Below are positions 52,842-62,483 of a stretch of 64,000 nucleotides of DNA, one piece after another. Position numbers and translations under genes: made by a program. The notes under the pieces were generated by a model. The model saw only the letters and a list, made by a program, of their open reading frames with translations. It had not been told where the DNA came from and searched no databases. Location: positions 345,077 to 409,076 of the forward strand of contig PERL01000001.1 of NCBI GenBank assembly GCA_002928735.1. Reading direction: 5' to 3'. The DNA comes from Hyphomicrobium sp. GTDB lineage: Bacteria; Pseudomonadota; Alphaproteobacteria; Rhizobiales; Hyphomicrobiaceae. Within the stretch, counting starts at the first letter, position 1, and each line of letters begins with the position of its first letter.

Positions 52842-52985
52842 TGGGGTCAAAAGTGAGCTTCGCCAGCCGCTCTCAGCAGGTCCGGTTTCCCCTCAACGGC
52901 GTGCATTATGTCCTCTCATGGCCGCTTCTCACTCGGCTGCCGACGTCGAGGCGCGTTGAGCAGGAGTCGGCTCAGGGCCAATTGC
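52842..52985 (+). repeat. Dispersed intergenic repeat, family A copy 2
   Basis: Closest relative is 54891-55030: CAGCCGCTCTCAGCAGGTCC, TCAACGGCGTGCAT, GTCCTCTCATG, then GCCGACGTCGA and GTTGAGCAGGAGTCGGCT match nearly base for base. It lies upstream of pstS, so family A copies flank the pst operon in the same orientation. Confidence 0.8.
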
Positions 52986-53038
52986 GGTCGTTCCCAAATC
53001 GAGCGGGCCGAGGCTTGTGACCGGACCAGAGTTCTTGA

Positions 53039-53419
53039 TCAGTCCCGCTTAACCGAACGTACGAGAATGGCCAGAGGCACAGCCACTATTACGACAATTG
53101 CGAGAAGAATAGTCGAACCCTCATCACTGGCATTTATTAGTTCGCCAGTTTTTTCGACGCGCGAGTCTGACCCAAAAATCGCAGCCATTGTGAGCGCTGT
53201 GCCCATTAAACCGATTACTGCAAGTAGGAGCAGTATGGCTACCAAAAAAACGTCCGGCGAGCCTGACGTCTCCTGGGCGACCGACCAACCCATAACGGCT
53301 GAGAAGCTGGCAAGTGGTACACCCCACAATAACATGCAAATACGCAGAAAAAGATGATCTGAGGTCAATCCGCGAAGGTATTCCCGCAGTGTTTTCAACG
53401 CTCTCTCTCCGGACAACAC
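53039..53419 (-). CDS. Small membrane protein, 126 residues
   Basis: GTG start at 53419 (an internal ATG at 53335 is the alternative). Three membrane segments: about 27-47, 57-82 and 102-120. No domain recognised. Stands between repeat copies, close to the IS insertion. Confidence 0.6.
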   Translation of the reverse strand: MLSGERALKTLREYLRGLTSDHLFLRICMLLWGVPLASFSAVMGWSVAQETSGSPDVFLVAILLLLAVIGLMGTALTMAAIFGSDSRVEKTGELINASDEGSTILLAIVVIVAVPLAILVRSVKRD

Positions 53420-53536
53420 GAAAACGTTTGTTTTATGTGGTGTTGTTTATCCCAATGACCAGGGTGGAATGATTTAACAATGGCGCGTCAAATCGGGGCA
53501 CTCACTTCTGCTAATGGGATGGACCGGCTGCTCCCC

Positions 53537-54750
53537 TTAAGCTGCAGGTTAGGCTGGAAGCCTCACCTGCGAACCAAAAGAGCAGCACTCATGCCTCGCA
53601 CATCCCAATCAGCTTCCGCAGCATTGACTGCCATTGGCGTGGATATCGGCAAGGATGTCTTCCACATTGTCGGGTTTGATCGCGCCGCTAAGATTGCGTT
53701 ACGGCGCAAGATCAAGCGCTCAGCCCTTGTGGAGACCTTCGAGGCGCTGCCTCGTTGCGTCGTAGGGTTGGAAGCTTGCCTCAGCGCACACTTCGTGAGC
53801 TGCACGTTACGGCAGCTTGGGTTCGAGCCCCGCATCATCCCTGCCAAGTACACGAAGCCCTTCGTGAAGGGTCAGAAGAATGACTATAACGATGCCGAAG
53901 GAATAGCCGAGACTGCGATGCGACCGAACTTTAAGACGGTTGCTGAGAAGAGCCAAGAGCAACTGGATTTGCAGGCGCTCCATCGGGTTCGTTCGCGCTT
54001 GGTGTCGCGCCGAACGGCAACAATCAATCAGATCCGGGCCTTCCTCATCGAGCAAGGCATTGCAGTTCGCACAGGCGCCCGTGCCTTGCGGAACTCGCTG
54101 TTCGCTATTTTGAAGAACCGCGAGAGTGAGATTTCTCCCCGAATGACGAGCATCATCGATGGGCTTTATGAGGATTGGGTTTCGCTTGATAAGCGGATTG
54201 AGAGCCTCACGCTTGAGATTGAGAAGATCAGCGAGGTTGAGACGAATTGTGAGCGTTTGATGAGCGTGCCAGGCATAGGCCCGTTGATTTCGACGGCTAC
54301 GGTTGCCGCAATCGGCACAGGCGAGGCCTTTGACCGGGGTCGCGATTTTGGGGCGTGGCCCGGTTTGGTGCCGCGCCAGTACAGTACTGGAGGCAAACCG
54401 ATCCTCGGGCGCATTTCTAAGCAGGGCAATCGCTATTTGCGAACACTCTTCGTTCAGGCTGCGCACATCATTCTGATGCGGCCGAAGAACTGGCTGAAGT
54501 TCGCCTTCGGCCGATGGTTGGAGCATGCATCAACGCGCATGCACAAAAACAAGCTCGCAACAGCTCTCGCCAACAAGCTTGCTCGCATTGCCTGGAGCAT
54601 CCTGCGCAATGGTGGGACGTTCGGCACACAAATACGCACGGCAGATGCAATCTAGCCGGTAGCAGAAGTTCGCGACTGAGATGACTGCATGGAACGGATC
54701 AAGAAACGCCCGCAACGTCTGATGACCCTTATGGCTACTTGCAGCCTTTC
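53537..54750 (+). mobile_element. IS110-family (IS1111-like) insertion sequence
   Basis: Contains one transposase gene. Sub-terminal inverted repeats AAGCTGCAGGT (53539-53549) and ACTTGCAGCCT (54737-54747) match at 9 of 11 positions. Just inside the left end a stem GCAGGT-AGGCT / AGCCT-ACCTGC (53544-53569) could be part of the element's guide RNA. Exact ends are uncertain because this family makes no target duplication. Confidence 0.7.
53591..54655 (+). CDS. IS110-family transposase (DEDD recombinase)
   Basis: 354 residues from ATG 53591. N-terminal DEDD RuvC-like domain: AIGVDIGKD (Asp), VGLEACLSA (Glu), DYNDAEGIAE (two Asp). C-terminal Transposase_20 domain with MSVPGIGPLISTATVAAIGT and the catalytic-Ser region QYSTGGKPILGR. 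Intact; RNA-guided insertion is the known mode for this family. Confidence 0.95.
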   Translation: MPRTSQSASAALTAIGVDIGKDVFHIVGFDRAAKIALRRKIKRSALVETFEALPRCVVGLEACLSAHFVSCTLRQLGFEPRIIPAKYTKPFVKGQKNDYNDAEGIAETAMRPNFKTVAEKSQEQLDLQALHRVRSRLVSRRTATINQIRAFLIEQGIAVRTGARALRNSLFAILKNRESEISPRMTSIIDGLYEDWVSLDKRIESLTLEIEKISEVETNCERLMSVPGIGPLISTATVAAIGTGEAFDRGRDFGAWPGLVPRQYSTGGKPILGRISKQGNRYLRTLFVQAAHIILMRPKNWLKFAFGRWLEHASTRMHKNKLATALANKLARIAWSILRNGGTFGTQIRTADAI

Positions 54751-54890
54751 CGCTAATGAGACCACTGGCGCGTGCGTATTCCCATCATGGCCACGGCCCG
54801 CGAGCCGATCAAACAGGCCGGATACATATTAGCGACTTCCGTTCTCCACGGCTAAATCTCTCTTGCGGACCGCAGCCGGTCCATACATTT

Positions 54891-55030
54891 GGGTCAAAAG
54901 CGCGCTTTGCCAGCCGCTCTCAGCAGGTCCGGTTTCTTCTCAACAGCGTGCATGATGTCCTCTCATGACCGCTTTCCACTCGACTACCGACGTCGACGCG
55001 CGCTGAGCAGGAGTCGGCTGGGGGCCAGAA
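54891..55030 (+). repeat. Dispersed intergenic repeat, family A copy 3
   Basis: Near-identical in order to 52842-52985 (CCAGCCGCTCTCAGCAGGTC, TCAACAGCGTGCATGATGTC, CGCTGAGCAGGAGTCGGCT). The region 54751-55254 otherwise shows no gene. An AT-rich stretch at 55195-55250 precedes the XRE gene and is the likely promoter. Confidence 0.8.
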
Positions 55031-55254
55031 CCAGTCGTGTGGCACCCCAATGGCGATGCCCGCTCCTACTCCAAAACATCGAAATCCAATCGCGTCGCTG
55101 AGGACATCCTATCGTTACCGTTAGGGCGGGGCACCCTCAAACCCGCATCTCCCAAATTTCTACGTCTCATCTGAGCGAAAAGACAGCATACTTGATGTTC
55201 TGGACATTAGTATACGCGTTCAATATATTGACTTTTGAATTTCATCGGTGAGCA

Positions 55255-55575
55255 ATGATGATTATAGCGGCACAGATGCGCGCGGCGCGAGCCCTGCTTG
55301 GAATTGACCAGCAGGCGCTGGCGGATCTCGCCGGTGTATCGCTGCCAACCATCCAGCGCATGGAGGCAAGCGAAGGCAACGTGCGAGGAACAGTCGACAC
55401 GTTGGTGAAAGTGATCGCAGCTTTTGAACTCTCAGGGGTCGAGCTGATTGCGGAGAACTCGCCGAGCGTCGGGTCTGGACGGGGAGTGCGCTTTAAAGTT
55501 GGAGCAAAAGTGAAAGCCACCAAGCATCCGCGCACGCCCAAGACCAAGAAGGGCGCGCTCGCGCGCCTTGAGTAA
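55255..55575 (+). CDS. XRE-family HTH regulator
   Basis: 106 residues. Helix-turn-helix at about 8-42 (ARALLGIDQQALADLAGVSL then PTIQRMEAS), basic C-terminal tail. Sits 73 bp before the SulP gene on the same strand and probably regulates it; this XRE-SulP arrangement is known in alphaproteobacteria. No other partner is seen. Confidence 0.87.
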   Translation: MMIIAAQMRAARALLGIDQQALADLAGVSLPTIQRMEASEGNVRGTVDTLVKVIAAFELSGVELIAENSPSVGSGRGVRFKVGAKVKATKHPRTPKTKKGALARLE

Positions 55576-55648
55576 AAACCAACACTGCGACGGCGACCGC
55601 CAACCGATACTGACGATCCCGCCGCTCCCGTAACAAGGAGACGGAGCT

Positions 55649-57355
55649 ATGGATGTGGCAGCGATCAACACTAGGCGACGGCCCGAACCCTCTTTCGCGG
55701 AACTATTCACCCCAAAGCTTGTGATGCTCCTGCGCGAAGGCTATTCGGCTGCCGACTTCCGTGCGGATGCCCTCGCAGGACTGACGGTGGCGATTGTGGC
55801 GTTGCCGCTGTCCATGGCAATTGCCATAGGTTCGGGCTTGTCGCCAGACAAGGGCCTGTTCACCGCAATCGTCGGCGGATTTCTCATCTCTGCGCTAGGC
55901 GGCAGCCGCTTTCAGATCGGCGGTCCCGCAGGCGCGTTCATCGTTCTGATCGCCACTATCGTCGAACGACACGGCTACGACGGATTGGTTCTGGCGACGC
56001 TCATGGCCGGCGTCATGATGGTTGCGGCCGGGTTTCTGCGGCTCGGGACTTACATCAAGTACATTCCCTTTCCCGTCACGGTGGGCTTCACGGCAGGCAT
56101 CGCGGTGATCATTTTCGCGAGCCAGTTGAAGGAACTTCTGGGCCTCGACATCGCGCACGAACCGGCGGCGCTTCTGCCCAAGCTCGACGCTATCTGGACA
56201 GGCCTCGGTACTCTTAAGCCCTCGACCGTAGCGCTCTCGCTGTTCGCCATCGCCACAATTGTCGGTCTTCGCCGTTTGCGGCCAAGATGGCCCGGTATGC
56301 TCATTGCGGTGGGCGTGACTGCCGGGCTCGCCGCGGTCTTTCACCTCGACGTGGCGACCATTGGCTCCAAGTTCGGCGAAGTTCCACGCACCTTGCCGCT
56401 GCCATCCTTGCCGAGTTTCGAGTTGGCCATGATGCGCGCTGTGCTACCGGACGCCATCGCTATCGCTTTGCTTGGATCGATTGAAAGCCTTCTTTCGGCG
56501 GTGGTCGCTGACGGCATGTCCGGCCGCAAGCATCGTTCCAACTGCGAGCTTGTTGCGCAAGGCGCTGCCAACATCACATCCGTTATGTTCGGCGGCATGT
56601 GTGCCACGGGAACCATCGCCCGCACTGCGACCAATGTCCGTGCCGGGGCGCGTACCCCCGTTGCAGGCATCTTACATGCGGTCTACATCCTGCTGTTCAT
56701 GCTGGTCGCCGCACCGCTTGCCGCTTACATCCCGCTGGCCAGCCTCGGCGGCGTGCTGGCGGTCGTGGCCTGGAACATGGCCGAAAAGGAAGAGTTCGCG
56801 AGTCTGCTTCGCACGTCATGGGGCGATGCTACTGTCCTTATGGCAACGTTTCTGCTCACGATCTTTGAGGATTTGACTGTCGCTATCGGCGTCGGCGTCA
56901 CCTTGGGCGCATTCCTCTTCCTTCACCGCATGGCCGAGGCGGTCGAGATCGAAGGAGGTGGTTCAATGATCGCTGGCGATGAAGCAGACACGACCGGTGT
57001 TACCCGCACGGCCTATAAGCCGCAGGCCTTCGACGGCGGCGCGATGGTCTACCGCATCAGTGGCGCGTTCTTCTTCGGCGCGACGGCAGCCGTCAGCGCT
57101 GTTCTGGATCGGATTGGAACTCACCCGAAGGTGTTCGTACTCGACTTTACAGATGTGCCTCTGGTGGATACGACCGCCGCCAAGGCCCTCGAAGCGTTCG
57201 TCCACAAACTCAATCACAGCGGCACCCAGGTCTATTTTGCCGGTGCACGTCAATCCGTTCGCCGGACTTTGCTGTTCGCCGGACTCCGCAAGCCTCTCGT
57301 GAATTACGCGGCAACAGCTGACGATGCCGTTTTGCAATCGCGAGTAGCGCAGTGA
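55649..57355 (+). CDS. SulP-family anion transporter with STAS domain
   Basis: 568 residues from ATG 55649 with AAGGAG. Ten or more membrane segments (about 30-430), SulP motif ADALAGLTVAIVALPLSMAI near the N-terminus, and a C-terminal STAS domain (about 455-560, VFVLDFTDVPLVDTTAAKAL). The family imports sulfate, bicarbonate or other anions; the substrate cannot be told from the sequence. Confidence 0.92.
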   Translation: MDVAAINTRRRPEPSFAELFTPKLVMLLREGYSAADFRADALAGLTVAIVALPLSMAIAIGSGLSPDKGLFTAIVGGFLISALGGSRFQIGGPAGAFIVLIATIVERHGYDGLVLATLMAGVMMVAAGFLRLGTYIKYIPFPVTVGFTAGIAVIIFASQLKELLGLDIAHEPAALLPKLDAIWTGLGTLKPSTVALSLFAIATIVGLRRLRPRWPGMLIAVGVTAGLAAVFHLDVATIGSKFGEVPRTLPLPSLPSFELAMMRAVLPDAIAIALLGSIESLLSAVVADGMSGRKHRSNCELVAQGAANITSVMFGGMCATGTIARTATNVRAGARTPVAGILHAVYILLFMLVAAPLAAYIPLASLGGVLAVVAWNMAEKEEFASLLRTSWGDATVLMATFLLTIFEDLTVAIGVGVTLGAFLFLHRMAEAVEIEGGGSMIAGDEADTTGVTRTAYKPQAFDGGAMVYRISGAFFFGATAAVSAVLDRIGTHPKVFVLDFTDVPLVDTTAAKALEAFVHKLNHSGTQVYFAGARQSVRRTLLFAGLRKPLVNYAATADDAVLQSRVAQ

Positions 57356-58151
57356 GGGTATTCTCCGGATAAGAGCCCTATCGTACCGGGCTGCTGGGAT
57401 TGCCGACGTAGACACGGGAATTCTGTCGAGCCTGTCTAGTCTAAGAATTATCGCCCACCAGACATCTACCGCTCACCTTCCCAGGTCTGCTCAGGGTCAG
57501 TTTCGACAATTAGGTCATGTGTCGGCACGTCTGCTCACTCCTTCATTGCAGACGGAAGGCGCAATTCGAAAGCAACACACCGGCGACATCATCGGCGTCT
57601 AAGCAGCTGAAATACTTGAACTCTGTCCGCGCCAAATGTCCTCACCACTACGTAAGTCCGCATCACCAACGACTGCAGCCGCTCTCCCCCAAGCCGGCAG
57701 CAAGGCGCCCTTGGAGCTAATGATCCAGACATGAGGAGCATCGCTCAAACGAGCGAGGCCGCTGATACCCATTCGGCGGACGCGCTCTTGGCGAGCAACG
57801 TGGCAAGCTTAGGAGGCACACCACTGGCGATTACCGCAATGGTCCGAAACCGCCCGTCGAGCTGCAAACGCGACGGGCCAGAGCGGTATCGGCCAACGGT
57901 GGTTCATCACACTACCGGTGCTCCCCGCGCATCAAATTCAACACCGGCCTCCATGAGAAATGCTGCGAAGCGTGCAATTCGTCGACTGCCCAAGTGTGGC
58001 CGTCATCCTGTCCCAGCTGGCAATCCGAGCCAAGGACCGCACGATCGCAATCACGCCGCGATCCCTGTTCCGCGCGAAACAGCGGTCGCACTCGCCTCAG
58101 TAGTACCTCCTTGGACATTCCTCCGGGCTTCTGTTCAATGGAGCGTACCCA
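57356..58151. other. Intergenic region, no supported gene
   Basis: About 800 bp. Several frames are open on both strands, but none shows a ribosome site or recognisable protein. A minus-strand stretch near 57760-57990 reads like a decayed coding sequence interrupted by stops (for example FRTIAVIASGVPPKLATLLA). Treated as relic DNA. The promoter for the PACE-speD pair must lie at its right end. Confidence 0.45.
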
Positions 58152-58598
58152 ATGACCCTGCGGACCGCACGCGAGCGGGTGATTCAGACCCTGGCTTACG
58201 AAGCCGGGGGATTGGCAGTCGCCACGCCGCTCTATGCGCTAGCATTCGGAATTGAAGCCGGCGAATCGGCACTTGTTCTCGCAGCCGTCTCGGTTGCCAT
58301 GATGATCTGGTCGCCCATCCACAATACGCTCTTTGATCTTGTCGAGTGGCGCATGATGCGGCGTGTCGCGAGCGACCGCCCGCATTCCGATCGGGTTCTG
58401 CACGCGGTGTCACATGAGGTTACGGCAGCGGTCGTGACGGTGCCAATTCTCATGCTTCTCGGCGACCTCGGTTTTGTGGAGGCGCTTGTCGCCGATATTG
58501 GGTTGTCCGTTGTCTACACGATCTATGCCTATGCTTTTCACTGCTTCTACGACCGGCTGCGCCCCATCCAGCAGACTATCTCACACCAGCGAGGATGA
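58152..58598 (+). CDS. PACE-family efflux transporter
   Basis: 148 residues, GGAG 10 bp upstream of ATG 58152. Four membrane segments arranged as two tandem bacterial-transmembrane-pair units; conserved RERVIQTLAYEAGG at the start and YDRLRPI at the end. PACE proteins are small proton-driven exporters of chlorhexidine-type biocides, with short-chain diamines as natural substrates in some. Six bp before speD, so the two are co-transcribed. Confidence 0.87.
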   Translation: MTLRTARERVIQTLAYEAGGLAVATPLYALAFGIEAGESALVLAAVSVAMMIWSPIHNTLFDLVEWRMMRRVASDRPHSDRVLHAVSHEVTAAVVTVPILMLLGDLGFVEALVADIGLSVVYTIYAYAFHCFYDRLRPIQQTISHQRG

Positions 58599-58604
58599 CC
58601 CGAC

Positions 58605-59126
58605 ATGGCTGACAATACCACTGCAATCGAGCAATTCGGCGTGCACCTGATGATTGACGGTTACGATGCCGATCCTGTGCGGCTGGCCGATCCATGTCTC
58701 CTCGAAGCCCTGCTGCGGGACCTTCCCGACCATATGGGTATGCACCGGATTTCCGAGGTCGTCGTCGTCGAGGTTGGGCCGAAGAACCGCAAAGACCCTG
58801 GCGGGATATCCGGCTTCGTGATGATCGCAGAAAGCCATTTCAGCCTGCATACCTTCCCGGCCCGCCGGTTCATTACGCTCGACATCTATACCTGTCAGAA
58901 CAGCCTCGATACGGCTGCAATCACGGCGCAACTCGCCTCCGCCCTCGGACTGACCGACATGGATGTGTTCGTCCAGCCGCGCGGCTTACGCTATCCCAGC
59001 GAGAACCACCCAGGTATCCCTTCTGCGTTGGCCATAGGGAGCCCCCCATCATGCCCAGTAAATTCCCGCCTCAAAGGGGCCGATACGGACACACAGCCAT
59101 TGTCAAAGCTGTCTGCCATGAGATGA
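58605..59126 (+). CDS. speD: S-adenosylmethionine decarboxylase proenzyme
   Basis: 173 residues. Self-cleavage site E76-S77-H78 in AESHFSLHTFP (Ser77 becomes the pyruvoyl group), with further conserved H82 and the C97 in IYTC. Makes decarboxylated SAM for spermidine synthesis. The last 35 residues beyond the catalytic core look unstructured. Follows the PACE exporter by 6 bp; no spermidine synthase is nearby. Confidence 0.92.
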   Translation: MADNTTAIEQFGVHLMIDGYDADPVRLADPCLLEALLRDLPDHMGMHRISEVVVVEVGPKNRKDPGGISGFVMIAESHFSLHTFPARRFITLDIYTCQNSLDTAAITAQLASALGLTDMDVFVQPRGLRYPSENHPGIPSALAIGSPPSCPVNSRLKGADTDTQPLSKLSAMR

Positions 59127-59174
59127 TGATGCGGTCTTAGAGCCGTCAGACATTCAGGTCGCAGCATACCGCCC

Positions 59175-62100
59175 ATGTCGAAAGTTACCTGCACACATTG
59201 CTTTGCGGAAATGCCCGAAGCGTTTAGCTTTTGTGGGTATTGCGGCACCAGCCTTACAACGAAAGACGTCCAATCGACCCGCTCTGAAGCCGGCGACCTG
59301 CGCGACGTCACCATTCTCTTTGCCGACCTGAGCGGCTTTACTGCGCTGTCCGAACACCTGTCTCCCGAACAGGTTCGCGACCTGATGGATGCTTGCTTCG
59401 AAGGCCTCGGCGGCATCGTCACCGCTCACGGCGGCCACATCGACAAGTATATCGGCGACAGTATCATGGCACTCTTCGGCGCCCCCATTGCCCATGACGA
59501 TGATCCCCTGCGCGCCGCCGAGGCCGCACTTGCCATGCAAGCATTCATGCGCACGTTCTCGTCGAGCCCCGGCGAGTCGCGCGACGGCATCGCCGCGCGC
59601 ATCGGCCTGAATTGCGGAACCGTCTTCGCCGGCGCGATGGGCGCATCAGCCCGGCGCGATTATTCTGTGTTGGGCGATGCGGTCAATCTCGCATCCCGGC
59701 TCGAATCCGCAGCCGAACCCGGCACCATTCTCACCTCCGCCGATTTCAAACGGCGGGTCGACATGCGCTTTGCGTTCGGTCCACCTCGCAGTCTCACGCT
59801 CAAGGGCAAAGCACGCGCCGTTGAAGCCTACGAACTGCTGCACGAAAGGAGCCCGTCGCTCATCCGGCACGGCCAGGACGGTGAGCCTTTCGTCGGACGT
59901 CACAAGGAGTTGGAAGCACTCACCCGTCTGCTCGGCGACCGGTCTGCCACCCGGCGCTGGATCGAAATTCGCGGACCCCTTGGCCTCGGCAAAACGCGCC
60001 TTGCCAATGAGGCGCTCGCCAACTTCGCACCGGTCCGCCCAATCTTTGCCCCCTCAAGCACCGCGACCGCGCGGCGCCCCTTCACATTGCTGCGCCGGCT
60101 GCTCCAAACCATTTGGCGGGACCTTTCGGGCGAGCCTCAACAGGCCATCAACCGTGATGGCTTCTTCGAGGTCATGAGGCCGCTCACAGGCCCCCGGGAC
60201 CGCACACTCGACGCCATCTGGTACGTGGCCGCCCCCGACAATCACGACAAAGCCGTCGCCGACACCGACACACTCACATTTCGCCTCACCATTGAGAGCG
60301 GCGTTGGTCACATCCTTGCAGCGCTCGCCGCACACGAGCAAAACTATATTCTGTTTCTCGATTCATTCGATCAAGCCGACGACGACACGCGCGATGTACT
60401 CAAGCGCGCCTACGAGTCCGCCGGTCAGCCCCTCCCGGCTGTGATCACCACCGTCCGTGGCGACGCAATACCCGCGCGCACGGCCACCGATCAGATCGAT
60501 CTGGGCGCTCTCGACAACATGGCCGCACACGCGCTCGTCCAGGCCCTGACCGGCTCCGCCAGCATCTCCGAGCAAACACAAAGCGACATTGTCACACGCG
60601 GCGGCGGCGTGCCCCTGTTCATCTGCGAACTCGTCCGTGCCATCAGCGAAGACCTGAGGGATGCGCCCTCACCTCCGGGCACCGCCAATCACACCATTGT
60701 CCCTGGCTCGCTCCTCAGCGTCATGGTCTCACGTCTCGACCGCCTCGACCCATTCACGCGCCGCTTTCTGGCCATCTGTTCGGTTCAAGGCCCGGAATTC
60801 TCACTCAGCGTTTCCACCCGCGCTTGGGCGCTCACTGGTGGCGAGCGCATCGATCTCGACACCGTTATCACCACTCTGTCAGACCGTCAGCTCATCACGG
60901 CCACCAAGGACGATGCCGAACAGTACCTGTTCACCCAAGTCCTGATGCACAACGCCTGCTACGAACAACTGCTCCAGCGCGACCGCCGCCACCTGCACCG
61001 CTCCGTTGCAGCAGCCTTGTGCGACGAATCCGGCAGCGGTCGTCCAGCACCTCCCGAGACGCTGGCCCACCATTACGAATGCGCCGAACAATGGCTTGAA
61101 GCGGCGGATCATAATGTCTGCGCCGGCGACCAGGCTGCGGAGATTTTCGCCAACAGTGGTGCGCTGATGCGCTACGCCCGCGCCCTGAAGGCGCTCGAAG
61201 AGAGCGCGTCGCACGCCGATCCCGCGAGAGCCCGCGAGATCGAGAGAGGCGCCCACGGGAGCGCGGCCCGGGTCTGCCTGCGCGTCGGAAACTACCCGTC
61301 CGCCCAGTCGCATGCCGCGCGCTTGCTGGCCTTGTCGGACACGCCCGTTCAGATGGCGGAAGCCATGCGCTTGCAAGCCGCCGCCATAACGCTGTCGGGC
61401 GACCTCGCCCTCTCAGCCCGCATTCTGACGCAAGCCGCGACCACAGTGGATGTCACTTCCGCGGATCCCAAGTGGACTCGCGTCCGGCGCGACATCGCCC
61501 TCGACCGCGCCGAAGTCACCTTTCTGCGCGGCCACAATCACGACGCCGCCAACCTCATCCGCGAGGTCCGCCGCATTCCGGATGCCTCCGATGCCGACCG
61601 CATTCGCGTTGACATTCTGGAAGGCCGTATCGCACACGCTAACGGCCAATTCGACGACGCCTCCCGCCTCTACAGCGAAGCCTACAATGCCGCCCGGCAC
61701 TGCGGCAGCCTCTCGGAAGAAGCCGCCGCCGCCAACTACATGGGAAACGCTGCACGCGACGCCGGCCGCTATGCCGAAGCCGAGACCAGCTTTCGCCGCG
61801 CCCTCGATGTTTGGACCCAGACCGGCAAAACCGAATCCATTGCCGGCGCGCACAACAACCTCGCCAATTTGGCCATGAGCCGAGGCGATGACGGCACCGC
61901 GAGCCACCACTACGGCCAAGCCCTAACAACCTTCAAGACCATTGGCCACACCGCGGGGTGCGCCATCGCGCTTATGAATCTCGCGATCCTTGCCAACGAA
62001 CGCGGCAACCCCACCCATGCCATCACCTGCGCCGATGAAGCACTCGGCCACCTACGCACGTCCGGCAACCAAGCGCTCCTTGGCGTGGCAACGGTGATCA

Positions 62101-62483
62101 AAGGTGAGGCCCAAATCGAAGCCGGCCTTCTCTCCGGCGCGCGTGCGACCTTCGAGAGCGTGCTGACCTGTTCAACTCTGTCTGCCCAGCCACTCGCCAT
62201 CGCTGGCGCCCAGCGCGGAATGGGACGCGTCGCTTTGGCCCTCGGCGAAATCGAGACAGCACGCCAATCGCTCGATCAGGCCGTGGCGCAATACGCCGCC
62301 TTGCGGCGCGTACAGGAGGAAGCCCGCACAAAGCTCTATCTCGCTCAGGCCCTCGGTCGCGCGGGCCGCCACAGCGAAGCGGCATCGACCCTTCACAGCG
62401 CCCGCCAGACGCTGCGGGACATCGGCGCCGAGCGCGATCTGGCCCGCAGCGCAAATCTCGTGCTCAACCCATCCGCTCAGTAG
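59175..62483 (+). CDS. Class III nucleotide cyclase fused to AAA ATPase and TPR repeats
   Basis: 1102 residues. An N-terminal zinc ribbon (C6, C9, C20, C23) is followed by a class III cyclase domain (about 40-220) with FADLSGFTAL (D51), HIDKYIGDSIMALFG (K91, D95) and YSVLGDAVNLASRL. Residues about 240-600: AAA/STAND ATPase, Walker A GPLGLGKT at 267-274. The rest (about 650-1090) is TPR repeats (for example AEAETSFRRALDVWTQTGKT). This is the usual cyclase-ATPase-TPR sensor architecture of soil alphaproteobacteria. Substrate is probably ATP. Signal unknown. Confidence 0.9.
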   Translation: MSKVTCTHCFAEMPEAFSFCGYCGTSLTTKDVQSTRSEAGDLRDVTILFADLSGFTALSEHLSPEQVRDLMDACFEGLGGIVTAHGGHIDKYIGDSIMALFGAPIAHDDDPLRAAEAALAMQAFMRTFSSSPGESRDGIAARIGLNCGTVFAGAMGASARRDYSVLGDAVNLASRLESAAEPGTILTSADFKRRVDMRFAFGPPRSLTLKGKARAVEAYELLHERSPSLIRHGQDGEPFVGRHKELEALTRLLGDRSATRRWIEIRGPLGLGKTRLANEALANFAPVRPIFAPSSTATARRPFTLLRRLLQTIWRDLSGEPQQAINRDGFFEVMRPLTGPRDRTLDAIWYVAAPDNHDKAVADTDTLTFRLTIESGVGHILAALAAHEQNYILFLDSFDQADDDTRDVLKRAYESAGQPLPAVITTVRGDAIPARTATDQIDLGALDNMAAHALVQALTGSASISEQTQSDIVTRGGGVPLFICELVRAISEDLRDAPSPPGTANHTIVPGSLLSVMVSRLDRLDPFTRRFLAICSVQGPEFSLSVSTRAWALTGGERIDLDTVITTLSDRQLITATKDDAEQYLFTQVLMHNACYEQLLQRDRRHLHRSVAAALCDESGSGRPAPPETLAHHYECAEQWLEAADHNVCAGDQAAEIFANSGALMRYARALKALEESASHADPARAREIERGAHGSAARVCLRVGNYPSAQSHAARLLALSDTPVQMAEAMRLQAAAITLSGDLALSARILTQAATTVDVTSADPKWTRVRRDIALDRAEVTFLRGHNHDAANLIREVRRIPDASDADRIRVDILEGRIAHANGQFDDASRLYSEAYNAARHCGSLSEEAAAANYMGNAARDAGRYAEAETSFRRALDVWTQTGKTESIAGAHNNLANLAMSRGDDGTASHHYGQALTTFKTIGHTAGCAIALMNLAILANERGNPTHAITCADEALGHLRTSGNQALLGVATVIKGEAQIEAGLLSGARATFESVLTCSTLSAQPLAIAGAQRGMGRVALALGEIETARQSLDQAVAQYAALRRVQEEARTKLYLAQALGRAGRHSEAASTLHSARQTLRDIGAERDLARSANLVLNPSAQ

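Noticed and set aside
57731..58255. 174-codon plus-strand frame
   Set aside because: No ribosome site, runs into the clearly coding PACE gene in another frame, and its protein has no recognisable feature.
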